This document shows positions 1-10,042 of a stretch of DNA of 64,000 bases, in pieces. Source of the stretch: Marsupella aquatica. Taxonomy: Eukaryota; Marchantiophyta. The stretch is taken from contig OZ316898.1 in the NCBI GenBank assembly GCA_973895155.1, forward strand, positions 5,084,001-5,148,000. The letters are read 5' to 3'. The translations under genes and the position numbers were made by a program. The number at the start of each line of letters is the position of its first letter. Within the stretch, counting starts at the first letter, position 1. The notes under the pieces are model-generated. The model did not search any database. It worked only from the letters and a program-made list of their open reading frames with translations, and was not told the origin of the DNA.

Positions 1-68
1 ATGGTTAAGGTATAACCATGCATGGTATAGTGACTCTATTCTAGTCTGGGGCTAGATGACTCATAACA
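1..68 (-). repeat. 3' LTR of the minus-strand element, partial
   Basis: Identical to 2136-2203. Ends at TAACA next to a pyrimidine tract that reads as a polypurine tract on the minus strand. About 90 bp are missing at the window edge. Confidence 0.8.
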
Positions 69-80
69 CTCCCCCTTGGC
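69..80 (-). other. Polypurine tract
   Basis: The minus strand reads GCCAAGGGGGAG directly beside the LTR end. This is where plus-strand DNA synthesis primes in LTR retrotransposons. Similar tracts recur inside the element near 548 and 751. Confidence 0.6.
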
Positions 81-2030
81 GACATAATGGGAATTATGAA
101 GACAATCTAGACTAGTCCTAGAGCTAGACAAAAAAAATGACAATTTATCATCATGCTTATAGATACGCATGTTACGTTGACCAAAGAGGTGGACTGCCTC
201 GTTAAAACCTTTAGCGGCGCTAGATTGAGGTAAAAACAACTCTACTACGGTAGTAGAGAAAAAAATAAAATATATGACCCTAAAGGAAAAAGAGTACAGC
301 CCGTCGATCCTCTTGGCGATAAAGGAAAATGCATTAGCATTAGGTGGAGTCATCAATCAGTAGATATCATGTGTTGTAAGTCAATCGCATGGTATGTAGG
401 GTTGTCAAAGGTATTAAGATGCAACAGGAACTTCAATTGTCTCCAGAAGTTTGCAATATCTTAGATGAAGCCTGGCAACAAACAAGTCAAGTTCATGTCC
501 AATATAATGAGGAGCTTAGGTTAGTAGCTGAAAAATCACATTGTGTTGTTCCCCCTCAAAGATGAAAGTGGTATGATAGTATGTTGCTACATCTTGTGGT
601 CGTAGGTTTGTGTTATCAAATGTCAAGTGTGGTATAGAAATAATAACTTCTACTCCTTGTAAGAGAATATAATTGGGTATTTGTATGTGATTTGTGTATA
701 TTACATGGATTTTATCCTATGTTGGATATGTATGGTGTGAATGATGTTATCTCCCCCTCAACATGAGGTTGAGGTACATGTACTATTTCCTTCTCAAGTT
801 GAGTTTGAGGGATTTAACTATAGATGCATGTGCAGTGGGCACAGGGAGAAATCATGTATATTGAAAAGTTGTTTTCTCTTGTAGAACAGGGTGTGCCTTG
901 TGAGAGAATATATAAATTTGCTTAAAATGGCATCACCAGGGGGTGTGCATGATTTGTCTTAAAATGGGCACTTCTGCCTTGCACGTCTGCAATGTTTTGT
1001 GTTATTTTGACAAGAGTGTCATGGAGTGGCAAACTCCTGGTATAGCCAAGTATGACCAAGTACAGAGGTACTTTCCATTGTAGTGTATGAGTTTGGTTTA
1101 AGTTTTGGAGTAGATAAGTTAGAGAAAATGAAGTTTCTTCCCATTGATCTGCATAAAATGCATGTTATTTTCTCTTAAAATTGTGAGTGTGAGGAATATC
1201 TCTGAAATTTGGAACTCATCTATAGGTAAGGTTCGATAAGAATGCCCACTGATCAAGAGAATGTAGGGGTTAGATTACGGGCTTTGCCCATATTAACTCC
1301 CTCATTAACTCATGTATAGATGAGATTAGGGGCTTTGCCCATTATCAAATCATCTCTACCTTTACCTTTGTTAGTCATGGAAAGTCCCTTATCTGAGTCC
1401 GTTTGGATCTTATGAGATCAGATGATATTAGAAGGTGTATAAGTTCAAATGGTACTAGAAGGTGAATCTTCTCATGAGGTTTCCATCCCTCAAATTTCCT
1501 TCAGTCCTTTTCACCCTCCGGTTGTTGAGCCCTAATGCAACATTCGTTCTCTATAGGGTGTGGTGTCTTTTCAGATCTCACCTTGATTGAAATTTTGTTG
1601 ATTGTGCTCTGCCTCTAATCAATCAGGTCTCTTTGATTGGATTGATTGACTCCAGCCCAAGCTTTATCCTGGTTTCTCTATGGACTTTGCGCTGCAGTGT
1701 TTCTTCTCCTCCTTCCATAAATCATGCTGCGTACTTTCAATCGTGCATTTCAAAATCAATTCCTCTAAAGCTTTTATTAATGATCCCATAAGGGTCAATC
1801 CAAGGGTTCGACTCTTTGTCTGATCAGCCTCTCCTTCTGATTTTGTTTCTTCTAATTTCTTGGGAGTCAGTTTCTCACAGAGGAAACTCCATCAATTTCC
1901 AACGCCAGGTTGACATGGACTCTCAAATGAAGGTTTCCTTGAAAGGATTTTGTCTTGGGATTCCCTCAAGTGTCTAATTTTTGTCATTTGTCGAATCCCT
2001 AAAAAAAGTTCAAGTGCTCAGCCTCCGAGA

Positions 2031-2045
2031 GTCGTGCTGATAACA
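2031..2045 (-). other. Primer-binding site, Met-tRNA-like
   Basis: The minus strand directly after the LTR reads TGTTATCAGCACGAC. It matches 9 of the first 12 bases of the usual plant copia site TGGTATCAGAGC (initiator Met-tRNA), as recalled from the family. Confidence 0.6.
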
Positions 2046-2203
2046 TGTTAAGAGAGAATGAATCGAGAATGAATCGAGAATGAACCAGATACCGATTAGG
2101 AGTCACGGTTCTGCTTTATATATGTGTGTACAGGTATGGTTAAGGTATAACCATGCATGGTATAGTGACTCTATTCTAGTCTGGGGCTAGATGACTCATA
2201 ACA
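2046..2203 (-). repeat. 5' LTR of the minus-strand element, complete
   Basis: 158 bp, bounded by TGTTA and TAACA. It contains two tandem 'GAATGAATCGA' units at 2056-2085. The last 68 bp match the start of the window exactly, suggesting recent insertion or gene conversion. Confidence 0.8.
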
Positions 2204-2492
2204 ACAATACTATTATTGAGCATTTTAAGACCATATAATGACCACATCCCTTTGGTCACAGGCATGGTTTGTTATGTTAAAACCTAAAAGTCAGTAACGG
2301 TAGTTTGACCCGGTTCCATGTCCTGCTGCCCCCAACACTCCACAGAGGCTCCCAGATTGTCGGAGCCAAGGGGCTCTATTTGGCGTCCATGGCCACCCTC
2401 GCCCTCGCCCTCACTCGATCCCGAGCTCCTTCAACGGTGGTCCGGTTACGCTCCGTCGAGTCGACGGTGAACCATGCCGTCACCAGACTACA
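2204..2492. other. Spacer between LTR element and hAT element
   Basis: No gene recognised. Positions 2225-2290 resemble 13525-13590 in the intergenic region beyond RPF2 (shared words around 'TGACCA', 'GGCATGG' and a T-rich tail), so part is a dispersed repeat. Positions 2395-2480 are GC-rich and have an open frame, but it is not convincing as a protein. Confidence 0.4.
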
Positions 2493-2511
2493 CAGTAGAC
2501 TCCCCGGTTTG
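2493..2511 (+). repeat. hAT left terminal inverted repeat
   Basis: CAGTAGACTCCCCGGTTTG, matched by the minus strand of 9714-9733 with two one-base gaps. A 9-bp-stem hairpin (CGGGCAACT / AGTTGCCCG) follows at 2518-2540. Confidence 0.7.
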
Positions 2512-2599
2512 ATGTGACGGGCAACTTGCCGAGTTGCCCGACACGTAAACTCGGCATTTGCCGGCCTGAAATGCTCTCATTTGACGCATATTCGTCTTT

Positions 2600-3300
2600 A
2601 TTCCCCGGCTCGACCCGAACTTCTCCCGGCCCGGCCCGAACTCCTCCCGGCCTCTTCCCGGACCCGGCCCGGCCCCCCCTACCTCTCGTCACCCGGCCCC
2701 GGCCCCGGCTTTACGCCCCGGCTTTAAATCCCGGCCCGACCCGGGTGGAGGAAGGCCCGGGTGGGGGGAGGGAGGAGGCCCGGCCCGGGTGGAGGGGGGC
2801 CCGGGTGGGGGGAGGGAGGAGGCCCGGCCCGGGTGGAGGGGGGCCCGGGTGGGGGGGTGAGGAGGCCCGGGTGGGGGAAGGGAGGAGGCCCGGCCCGGGT
2901 GGGGGGGGTGAGGAGGCCCGGGTGGGGGAAGGGAGGAGGCCCGGCCCGGGTGGAGGGGTGAGGGGGCCCGGGTGGGGGGGGAGGAGACCGGGTCGGGAGG
3001 AGGACGAGGCCCGGGTGGGGGGAGGGAGGAGGGCCGGCCCGGGTGGAGGGAGGCCCGGGGGGAAGGAGGCCCGGGTGGGGAGGAGGAGGAGGCCCGGGGG
3101 GGAGGAGGCCCGGGTGGGGGGGGAAGGAGGCCCGGGTGGGGGGAGGGAGGAGGCCTGGCCCGGGTGGAGGGGGGCCCGGGGAGGGGGGGGAGGAGGCCGG
3201 GTGGGGAGGAGGACGAGGCCCGGGTGGGGGAAGGGAGGAGGGCCGGCCCGGGTGAAGGGAGGGGTGGGAGGAGGGAGGCCCGGCCTGGGTTAAGGGAAGA
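2600..3300. repeat. GC-rich degenerate minisatellite inside the left hAT end
   Basis: Repeated words such as GGAGGCCCGGCCCGGGTGG and CCCGGGTGGGGGGA at irregular spacing from about 2750 to 3270, preceded by a CCCGGCCCG-rich stretch. The G runs could form quadruplexes. Open frames here encode only Gly/Arg/Pro and are by-products of composition. Confidence 0.8.
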
Positions 3301-3514
3301 TAAGCCTGGGTTTTAGAGTTATGGATAAACTCAATTGAGATAAGTCATATCTGCTAATTTGGGGTTGTGACGATTTCTCGCCTATCTAGTATTTCAACCC
3401 CGCTAAATATAGAATGTTTTTCCATTCTAAATTGTATAAAACTTTGAGTTTTTCTCATTAGACACACTTCACTAAAAGTAGAGCACTCTATGTAAAGAGA
3501 TAGAAAAGACTTTT

Positions 3515-3840
3515 GTGCGCGCGTGCTTGGAGGTTTTACTCGGCATGTGGTAATCCGCATAATAACTTTTTTCTTATCCCTTAACATTTAGTGGTACTTG
3601 TGGGTATTGTGAAACAAATTTTGACAATGTTGACATTCATGTACGCATGTTTGGAGCTAAAGCTTGACATGTGATATTTTACATGATTATCACTAATTGT
3701 CTCATATGTTTTCACTATATCGGCAAATGCTCATTAAATTATAGATATCACATACGTCGGATAGGAATGTTAACAACCAGAAAACAAAAGAGAACCGCTG
3801 TGCGCATGTTTGGAGTTTGACTCGACATGTGATATTTCAC
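3515..3840 (+). repeat. Left subterminal motifs of the hAT element, three copies
   Basis: About 40-bp copies start near 3515, 3641 and 3800. The shared pattern is GTGCGCATGYTTGGAG, then about 8 bases, then CGRCATGTGRTATT. The same motif is present three times in inverted orientation at the other end (8612-8935). Multiple subterminal motifs of this kind bind transposase in hAT elements; binding here is inferred. Confidence 0.75.
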
Positions 3841-3944
3841 AGTAGTTTTTTTTTCTCGTTTTATTGTTGTTACTTCAAAAGACTAACAAATAATCATTCA
3901 ATTTTTATTAAGTGACTATGTTTAGCGACGTATAAGAAGACACT

Positions 3945-6830
3945 TTGTGTGTAAAGTTCTTGTTTTCGATCATGTCTTCCGAAGAAGATGAGTCGGGCAA
4001 CTCATCAGCTCATTCTACTCCTGTTAGGCACGGTGGAAATCACAATCGAGATCGTAGTGCAAAATTTTCCCCAGTGTGGAAATATTTTGAACGATGTGAT
4101 ACGCCGTCAGCGTGTAATGATATTAATCGTATATATCGAAGATGCAAATTTTGCAAGAAATATACAACGCATCATGCAACACGAGCAAAAGCACATTTGA
4201 TGGGAAACATACACAAAGGAGATGCGCCACCTTGCACATGCTTGTATGGAGTTGTTGACTTAGATGACATCAATAGAATGTACAATGTCATAAAGGTTGA
4301 CCCATCCATAAAGTACAAACGAAGTGATGGAAGTCATGTTCTGTTATCCATGAGAGGTCGTAGGTCATATAACCCATCTTCCAATTCGTAAGCATCAACT
4401 CGAGACTCAAATTTTGTTGACCTCGATGAGGATGGAAATATGAGTCATCGAAGTAGAGCATCAAATTTTGCAAACCCAATCATGGATGCTTATCAAATTC
4501 CAAATAGAGCTCATTTGGATAAGCTGTGGGCCAAAGCTTTTTATTCAAGTGGTATTCCGTTCAATGTGTCGGAGAATCCTTTCTTCCATGAAGCAGTCAC
4601 AGAAACCTCGAAAGGGATTGTAAATGGATATTCTCTTCCGGGTATGCGAAATTTGAGAATGAAATTATTGGAGGAGGCTAGAGTTGATCTTACAAAGGAC
4701 ATGACAAAAACAATGAAGGAGGCAAAACCTTTTGGATATTCCCTTTCATCCGATGGATGGGAAAATATCTGAAGGGAACCTTTGATGAATGTCATGTTGT
4801 TGAGTTCAAAAGGAGATTTCTTTTTGGATAGTTGGAACGCTGCACAAGCCGACAAGAAAGATGGGAAGTATCTTGGTGACATGTGGTTAAAATACATAGA
4901 TGATATTGGCGCCGATCACATCATACAAATTGTTACTGATGGGGCGCCTGCAAATCGTGTAGCAGGTGAAGAGATAGTCATGAAAAAATATCCGCATGTG
5001 ACATGGAGTTGGTGTGTTGCTCACGTTTTTAATTTGTTGCTAGAAGACATGTGTGGCCACAAGAATGTAGTGCTAGATGAGGGGAAAAAAAATCCATTCA
5101 AAATGATTTTTAAGCACTTGAGATGGATAGTTAAAGCAGTTACATCATCACAAAAGTTGTCTGCAATATTTGTGAGGAAATCTGGGGACAAGAAGTTGTT
5201 AAATCCAAATGCAACGAGATTTGCAACAAATTTTTTAATGGCGCAGAGAGCATTGGAGCTAAGAGGAGCTTTACAACAAATGGTCATTGATGACAAGTGG
5301 CAATCCTATCGTGATCGCCTGCCAGTTCGACCAAAGTCACAGGGGCATATGACGAGGGGAAAGGCAGACGAACTTAAATCGTGGATACAGCAAGATACAT
5401 TTTGGGCTCAAGTAAAATCTACAGTTGCTTTTTTCCTGCCGTTGGTAAAGATGTTGCGAGAATTCGATGGAGTTTCACCACAGTCTCCTTGGCTATATTG
5501 GAGCTTGAAAAAAGGAATAGCTAAACTGGAGGCGAGCATGGAGGGTTGTACATTAGTAACAGATTACTTAAAACCAAAGATAATGAAAGTGTATATGGAT
5601 CGACAAAATTCACTTACTACTGATTTCATGTTAGCAGCAGCATATCTGAATCCTCAATTTTTCTTCGATGAAGATGAAGATGTGGTAGGAGATGCAGAAC
5701 TGTATAGAGGCTTCAATGATTACGTTCGTAGATATGCAGAACACAAGGTGAAGGCAGGAATCAACCATGATCGAGATGTGACGACACTTATTTCTGACAT
5801 CCAAATGCAGGCATTTGAGGCTCAAAAAAATTTGCCAAATTCATCGGTTGCAATTAGAGGAGCACAATCGAATATTGGGAAATTAAGTCCAGGAGAGTGG
5901 TGGCATTTGTATGGAGCTGATTACGCGGAGCTAAGATTGATGGCGAGAAGAATCACGCATCAACAAATGTGTGCATCTTCATGCGAATGAAATTGGATTT
6001 CGTATGGCTTTATCCATTCAAAAAGCCGTAATAGGTTGACCAATGATCGGACAAAAGACTTGGTTTTTGTATTCACAAATTCGAGGGTGCAAAAAGGGCT
6101 CACAAAGGTGAGAAACCCTCATACGTCTATGTATAGATGATATGAAGAAAGAACAATAACAAATGATGGCCCGAGGCCTACTTCCATAGAAGGATGTCAC
6201 ACTGAACAACATGGTGTTACATGTGCGGCTCTTGGAGAGGATGATGTGGAGGATTTTGATACAATTGATGACGCAGATGAGGCTTTGCAAGGATTATCAT
6301 TACACAATGATAGTCACATGTTGACTCGTATTCCACCAGATACTGAAATAAGTGATGTCGGAGAATGGGAAGATGAAATGGATTTAATGATGTTCCCTAC
6401 AATCGATGAGTCTCAAATTCAGGATGACGAGGACTACTCATTTGATGCAAACTTTGTAGTGCCTTCCCAACCAAACCCATCCTTCACATACCCAACATTG
6501 AATCTACAAAATGATGTCCAAGCAAGTACTTCATACTTATTTCAACGACGAGGTGCTGCATCGGAGCTCTGTCCTGAGAGAACAACACCAACTTTGTTTG
6601 CGCAACCTGATGATGCACAGTGGGGACAACATGCTTCTCCAGCACAAAATATGTATGAAAGGCAGAACATGACAAATCCATACACATCAAGCATACATGC
6701 CCGTGTTGGGGCATTTCAAGAATATCATAGCGCAGATCCGGTCCAATGGATGACAAGACAATTTCAATTTGATCGACAGTTGCAAGAAAATGAGAACAAT
6801 AACACAAGGCACTTTTTGTCACAACCTTGA
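3945..6830 (+). pseudogene. hAT transposase, broken by four in-frame stops
   Basis: One frame runs the whole length, interrupted only by TAA at 4389 and TGA at 4770, 5988 and 6138. An N-terminal BED zinc finger is visible (PVWKYFE, CKFC, then RAKAHLMG). The RNase-H-like core follows (SSDGWENI, IIQIVTDGAPANRVAG, WSWCVAHVFNLLLEDM). The C-terminal dimerisation region reads SSCE-stop-NW and then FIHSKSRNRL. The third stop sits where hAT proteins have Arg in the C-E-R-N-W motif, so it fits CGA to TGA. All four stops are one C-to-T change from Gln or Arg codons, and there is no frameshift. About 220 residues of acidic, low-complexity tail follow the dimerisation region. The copy is very probably unable to make full-length transposase. 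Confidence 0.85.
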
Positions 6831-6942
6831 CATCTGTTTAGGTATTACATGCTAGTACTATACGACAAACTATGATATACTATGCCGGATTGTGCATGTC
6901 CTATGCAATAAAATATGCTATACTAAACATTGAGTGTGCAAT

Positions 6943-8367
6943 CTACTCATTTCGGTTCTCATTGTCTTGCGCTTCTGCTTTCACCTCTGCCAGTTGCTGA
7001 CAACGACGATGGCGACGAATAGATTGTTTTTGATACGCAACTGCTTTCTCTGTAGGGGTGGGCCACATTCGATTTTGTGGTAATGTGCATTGTGACTTGT
7101 GTTTGGACAACCCAAAATCACATATTCCTACATAAACTCTAATTGCCAAATCATCCCCGTGATCAAAGTGAAGAAGGATGTTCCCAAAATGAAGATCACA
7201 ATGGAAACGATCGTGTGCATGCAAATATTGCAAGGTCTCCAATAGAGCCATAGCAATCCCCAAACGATGTTCCAAAAAGAGTTTCTTTTCGGATATGAAT
7301 GTCACATCAACCTCAGAAGTGGATTGTGTCTTCCCTTTGCTCTTACTCCATTTCCCACATTTATCTATGAAACTTCCCAAGTCACCTCCATTGTAATGGT
7401 CATAGATAAGTTTCGGTGGATCTTCGATAGTCATTGCCAAGGCCCCAATTATTCCTTTGTGATTCAAACCTCCCATGAGCACTTCTTGTAAAGCATCTGT
7501 TCGTCTCTTGTGCCGGTCTCCATCCTTAAATCGTTTTGCAACCAGTGTTGCATTTCGAGGAATCAATGGGCAATCCAATATATGACATATGAACACATGT
7601 CCTTGGATGCCGCTTCCAATGCGATGCAAATTCGATACTTGCTCCCTCCTCAAGAAATGAATACTCCTGACCATGAGAACAACTCGTGATGGACGCGTTC
7701 CTCTATCTGCAACCTCCACGCCAATCTCTCCAAACTGCACGACCTTGCTCGCATATTTGACATTACTCTCCGATTTGGCCATTGCTAACTCTTTGCTCCA
7801 TTTAGCTAGCAAATCTCTTCTATGTGTGTATAGCCCAGGAACTCCAAGCATGACGGCCCCAGCCTCATCCAAATTGGATTCCAACTTGTCCCAAAGATTC
7901 ACCGCAAAATTCAACGCCAAATGTTCAACAAATCCACCCGGCTTCTCAAAATCACTTATTAAGGAAGCAATTTCATCTCGGGTTATGTCCTCTTCTTTCT
8001 CCACAATCTCACGCATGCAACGTCCCATGTCATTTAAAAGGTTTTTGTAACCCTCTGCTCCATGCATAGCATATTTCCTCTCAAAGCCATCCTGCTCATA
8101 CTGTGCTGGCAAAGTGTAGGGATATAGAATCTTTTTCCAAATTGCAACTAACACATGTTGCCTTCTCTCTTTCAATGCAGCACCAATTGCTCCTCCTCTA
8201 TGTTTCCGTTTCCCTAAGATTTTACCATGTTTACAAATTTCTAAGGTTTTGTGAGCATTCCTTAGAGCATTGAGAGCATGAGGATCTGGTTGGTATCCCT
8301 CGTTTAGCATGGTCTTCATTGCCTCAAAAAGTTTCATATACTCTACACTCACATTTGCAGCGGCCAT
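6943..8367 (-). CDS. Protein-kinase-like protein with unknown N-terminal region (hAT cargo)
   Basis: An uninterrupted 474-codon frame from the ATG at 8367. An in-frame upstream ATG at 8475 adds 36 unlikely residues. Residues 1-240 match nothing I recognise. From about 250 a kinase fold is evident: glycine loop IGSGIQGHVF, LVAKRF with the ATP-binding Lys (278), catalytic loop FHCDLHFGNILL (Asp 391, Asn 396) and CDFG (Asp 417). The protein ends some 55 residues after DFG without APE or the rest of the C-lobe, so it is truncated or continues through an unseen intron. The key catalytic residues are present. It lies inside the transposon, tail to tail with the decayed transposase. It could be a captured host gene or a long-standing element gene. 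Confidence 0.65.
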   Translation of the reverse strand: MAAANVSVEYMKLFEAMKTMLNEGYQPDPHALNALRNAHKTLEICKHGKILGKRKHRGGAIGAALKERRQHVLVAIWKKILYPYTLPAQYEQDGFERKYAMHGAEGYKNLLNDMGRCMREIVEKEEDITRDEIASLISDFEKPGGFVEHLALNFAVNLWDKLESNLDEAGAVMLGVPGLYTHRRDLLAKWSKELAMAKSESNVKYASKVVQFGEIGVEVADRGTRPSRVVLMVRSIHFLRREQVSNLHRIGSGIQGHVFICHILDCPLIPRNATLVAKRFKDGDRHKRRTDALQEVLMGGLNHKGIIGALAMTIEDPPKLIYDHYNGGDLGSFIDKCGKWSKSKGKTQSTSEVDVTFISEKKLFLEHRLGIAMALLETLQYLHAHDRFHCDLHFGNILLHFDHGDDLAIRVYVGICDFGLSKHKSQCTLPQNRMWPTPTEKAVAYQKQSIRRHRRCQQLAEVKAEAQDNENRNE

Positions 8368-8611
8368 GTTCTCAAGTAACCACAACAAGTTGTAGGACAA
8401 AGAAAAGGCGCTTACGGAGTGTGTTGGCTGCTTGCCGAGGGTATGGATGATGCAAGTACAATAAAGCTGGATCAAGAATCCTGAAATATCATTTCACACT
8501 TTGTGTTGGTACCAATAATACCCAAGCAATGAAATTTTAATATTTGTTCAATTTTTTATTCGTTTGTTTAGTACTTTGAAAGTAACAACGATGAGGGGGA
8601 AAGATAACTAT

Positions 8612-8935
8612 GTGAAATACCACATGCCAAGCCGAAACTCCAAGCATGCGCACAAAATATGTCTTTTCCATCAAGTTGTTACATTCCTATTCCAATCTAT
8701 GTGAAACCTATAGTTTAGATGTCATTTGTAAATGTTGTGAGAATATTTACAAGGAATCGAGATATCCATGCAAAATACCACATGCCGAGCGGAAACTCCA
8801 AGCATGCGTACATGAAAATCTCTATCCTAAAAAATACTCCACTCAATTCACAAATCACACTAAACTGTTAAGGCGATATTAGGTTCTCTCATACGAAATA
8901 CCACATGCCAAGCATAAGCTCCAAGCATGCGCATA
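8612..8935 (-). repeat. Right subterminal motifs of the hAT element, three inverted copies
   Basis: Copies lie near 8612-8653, 8771-8812 and 8893-8935, reading AAATACCACATGCC then CTCCAAGCATGCGCA. They are the reverse complement of the left-side motifs. Together with the terminal repeats they give the element symmetric ends. Confidence 0.75.
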
Positions 8936-9165
8936 CGTGAGAACACTAATATCCCTCCAAATTAAAACTAAATGTTAAAGTCATACATGACAAAGCATAG
9001 CAAAAAAAAGACCGAAAATAATTCAAAAACGAATGAACTAAACTCAAAACAAAGCAAAACATAAGCAAAAGCAAGAAAAACTTACCAAAGGTCTCTCCTA
9101 CAAAACAAGCAAACTTAGTAATGAGAAGTGACTAATGAGAGAAAGTGAGGAGACCTCCTCACTTT

Positions 9166-9660
9166 ATAGGCCCGGTCCCGGTCTGCCCCCCCCACCTCGT
9201 CAGCCGACCCCGGGTGGCCGAGCCCGATCCCCCCCGGCGGCTGCCCTCCTCTCGCGTGACCTAACCCTAAAGTCCCCCCCGGCCCGGCCCGGCCCGGCCC
9301 ACCCCACCCCCGCCCGACCCGGGCCCACTCGGGCGGGGGTGGGCCGGGGGGCTTTAGGGACCGGGGCGGGGCTTTAGGGACCGGGGCGGGGGGGCGGGGG
9401 GGGGGGGCGGCTTTAGGGTCCGGGCCGGGAGGGGGGGGCTTTAGGGTCCGGGCCGGGAGGGGGGGCTTTAGGCTCCGGGCCGGGAGAGGGGGGGGGGGGC
9501 CTTTAGGGTCCGGGCCGGGGGAGGTTTAGGGTCCGGGGTCGGGAGGATGAAGGATCCGGGGTCTGGGCCGGGGGGGTTTAGGGTCCGGGGCCGGGAGTAC
9601 TCAGGCCGGGACCGGATTTACTCGGGCCGGGACCGGATGATGCCGACCGGGAGAGACCGG
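9166..9660. repeat. GC-rich array with TTTAGGG heptamers inside the right hAT end
   Basis: From about 9340 units of roughly 35 bp repeat the pattern CTTTAGGGTCCGGGCCGGGAG followed by a G run. TTTAGGG is the plant telomere heptamer, but here it occurs once per GC-rich unit and not head to tail. Positions 9166-9340 are C-rich and include CCCTAA and CCCGGCCCGGCC runs. Confidence 0.75.
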
Positions 9661-9713
9661 GTGTCGGCTTGCCGGTTGACGGCCTTAAAACGGCCTATTT
9701 GCCGGGCAAGTCC

Positions 9714-9733
9714 AAACCGGGGTAGACTCACTG
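9714..9733 (-). repeat. hAT right terminal inverted repeat
   Basis: The minus strand reads CAGTGAGTCTACCCCGGTTT, the imperfect partner of 2493-2511. Confidence 0.7.
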
Positions 9734-10042
9734 CACCGCAGTAGACACGGTGCACCACAGTAGACGCAGTGCCCTCTTGTTCAGCAAACAGTGGGTGAAG
9801 CTTTTGTTCATTCTTCTGCAGCTTTCTCATGGAGAAGAAGTCCGGCGCCCCCTTCTCTCTCTTCCTCTCGCACTCGTGTACATCTCGCTCGCTCGTATCA
9901 CTGAAATTGATGCCCCCTGCTGATCTCTTCCGAGTCTTGGTCACTGCTGCACGCTCTGTTTCAGTGTGCCGTTCATTGAACCATTCACTTTGGACTCTCT
10001 GGAGGTTTGCGGGCGGTAGGAGGCGAACGGCGGGCTTCGACA
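9734..10042 (+). promoter_or_regulatory. Short upstream region and 5' UTR of RPF2
   Basis: Only 309 bp separate the hAT end from the RPF2 start codon. The stretch is pyrimidine-rich from about 9840, as plant 5' UTRs often are, and shows no clear TATA box. The core promoter must lie here or in the transposon's GC-rich end. Confidence 0.4.

Larger units (their letters stand above)
1..2203 (-). mobile_element. Non-autonomous copia-type LTR retrotransposon
   Basis: Positions 1-68 are repeated exactly at 2136-2203, so the two copies are the ends of direct LTRs. The complete right LTR (2046-2203) begins TGTTA and ends TAACA, the short inverted repeat expected of LTR ends. On the minus strand a primer-binding-like site follows it (2031-2045), and a purine tract precedes the other LTR (minus strand of 69-80). 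This fixes the orientation as minus. The 1.98-kb interior has no recognisable gag, integrase, reverse transcriptase or RNase H, so the element would need helper proteins. It is larger than classic TRIMs and smaller than most LARDs. The first 90 bp of the left LTR lie outside the window, so the target duplication cannot be checked. Confidence 0.75.
2493..9733 (+). mobile_element. Large hAT-superfamily DNA transposon carrying a kinase-like gene
   Basis: The left end reads CAGTAGACTCCCCGGTTTG. The right end, read on the minus strand, is CAGTGAGTCTACCCCGGTTT. These match as imperfect inverted repeats starting CAGT, as in hAT elements. Inside them lie GC-rich arrays, six inverted subterminal motifs (three per side) and a hAT transposase reading frame. 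At 7.2 kb it is large for hAT because it also holds a 1.4-kb kinase-like ORF on the opposite strand. The expected 8-bp target duplication is not clean at these ends. The word CAGTAGAC occurs at 2493-2500, 9739-9746 and 9758-9765, so the exact ends could shift by a few bases. Confidence 0.75.

Noticed and set aside
36-356. 106-codon minus-strand ORF in the copia-type element
   Set aside because: It runs into the polypurine tract and matches no retroelement protein I know.
2305-3316. Several plus-strand ORFs rich in Gly, Arg and Pro
   Set aside because: They overlap in different frames and follow the GC-rich repeat; composition, not coding.
2485-9746. Clean 8-bp target duplication for the hAT element
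   Set aside because: Flanks of the best CAGT ends differ. CAGTAGAC is repeated nearby, but using it as the duplication would spoil the terminal repeats.
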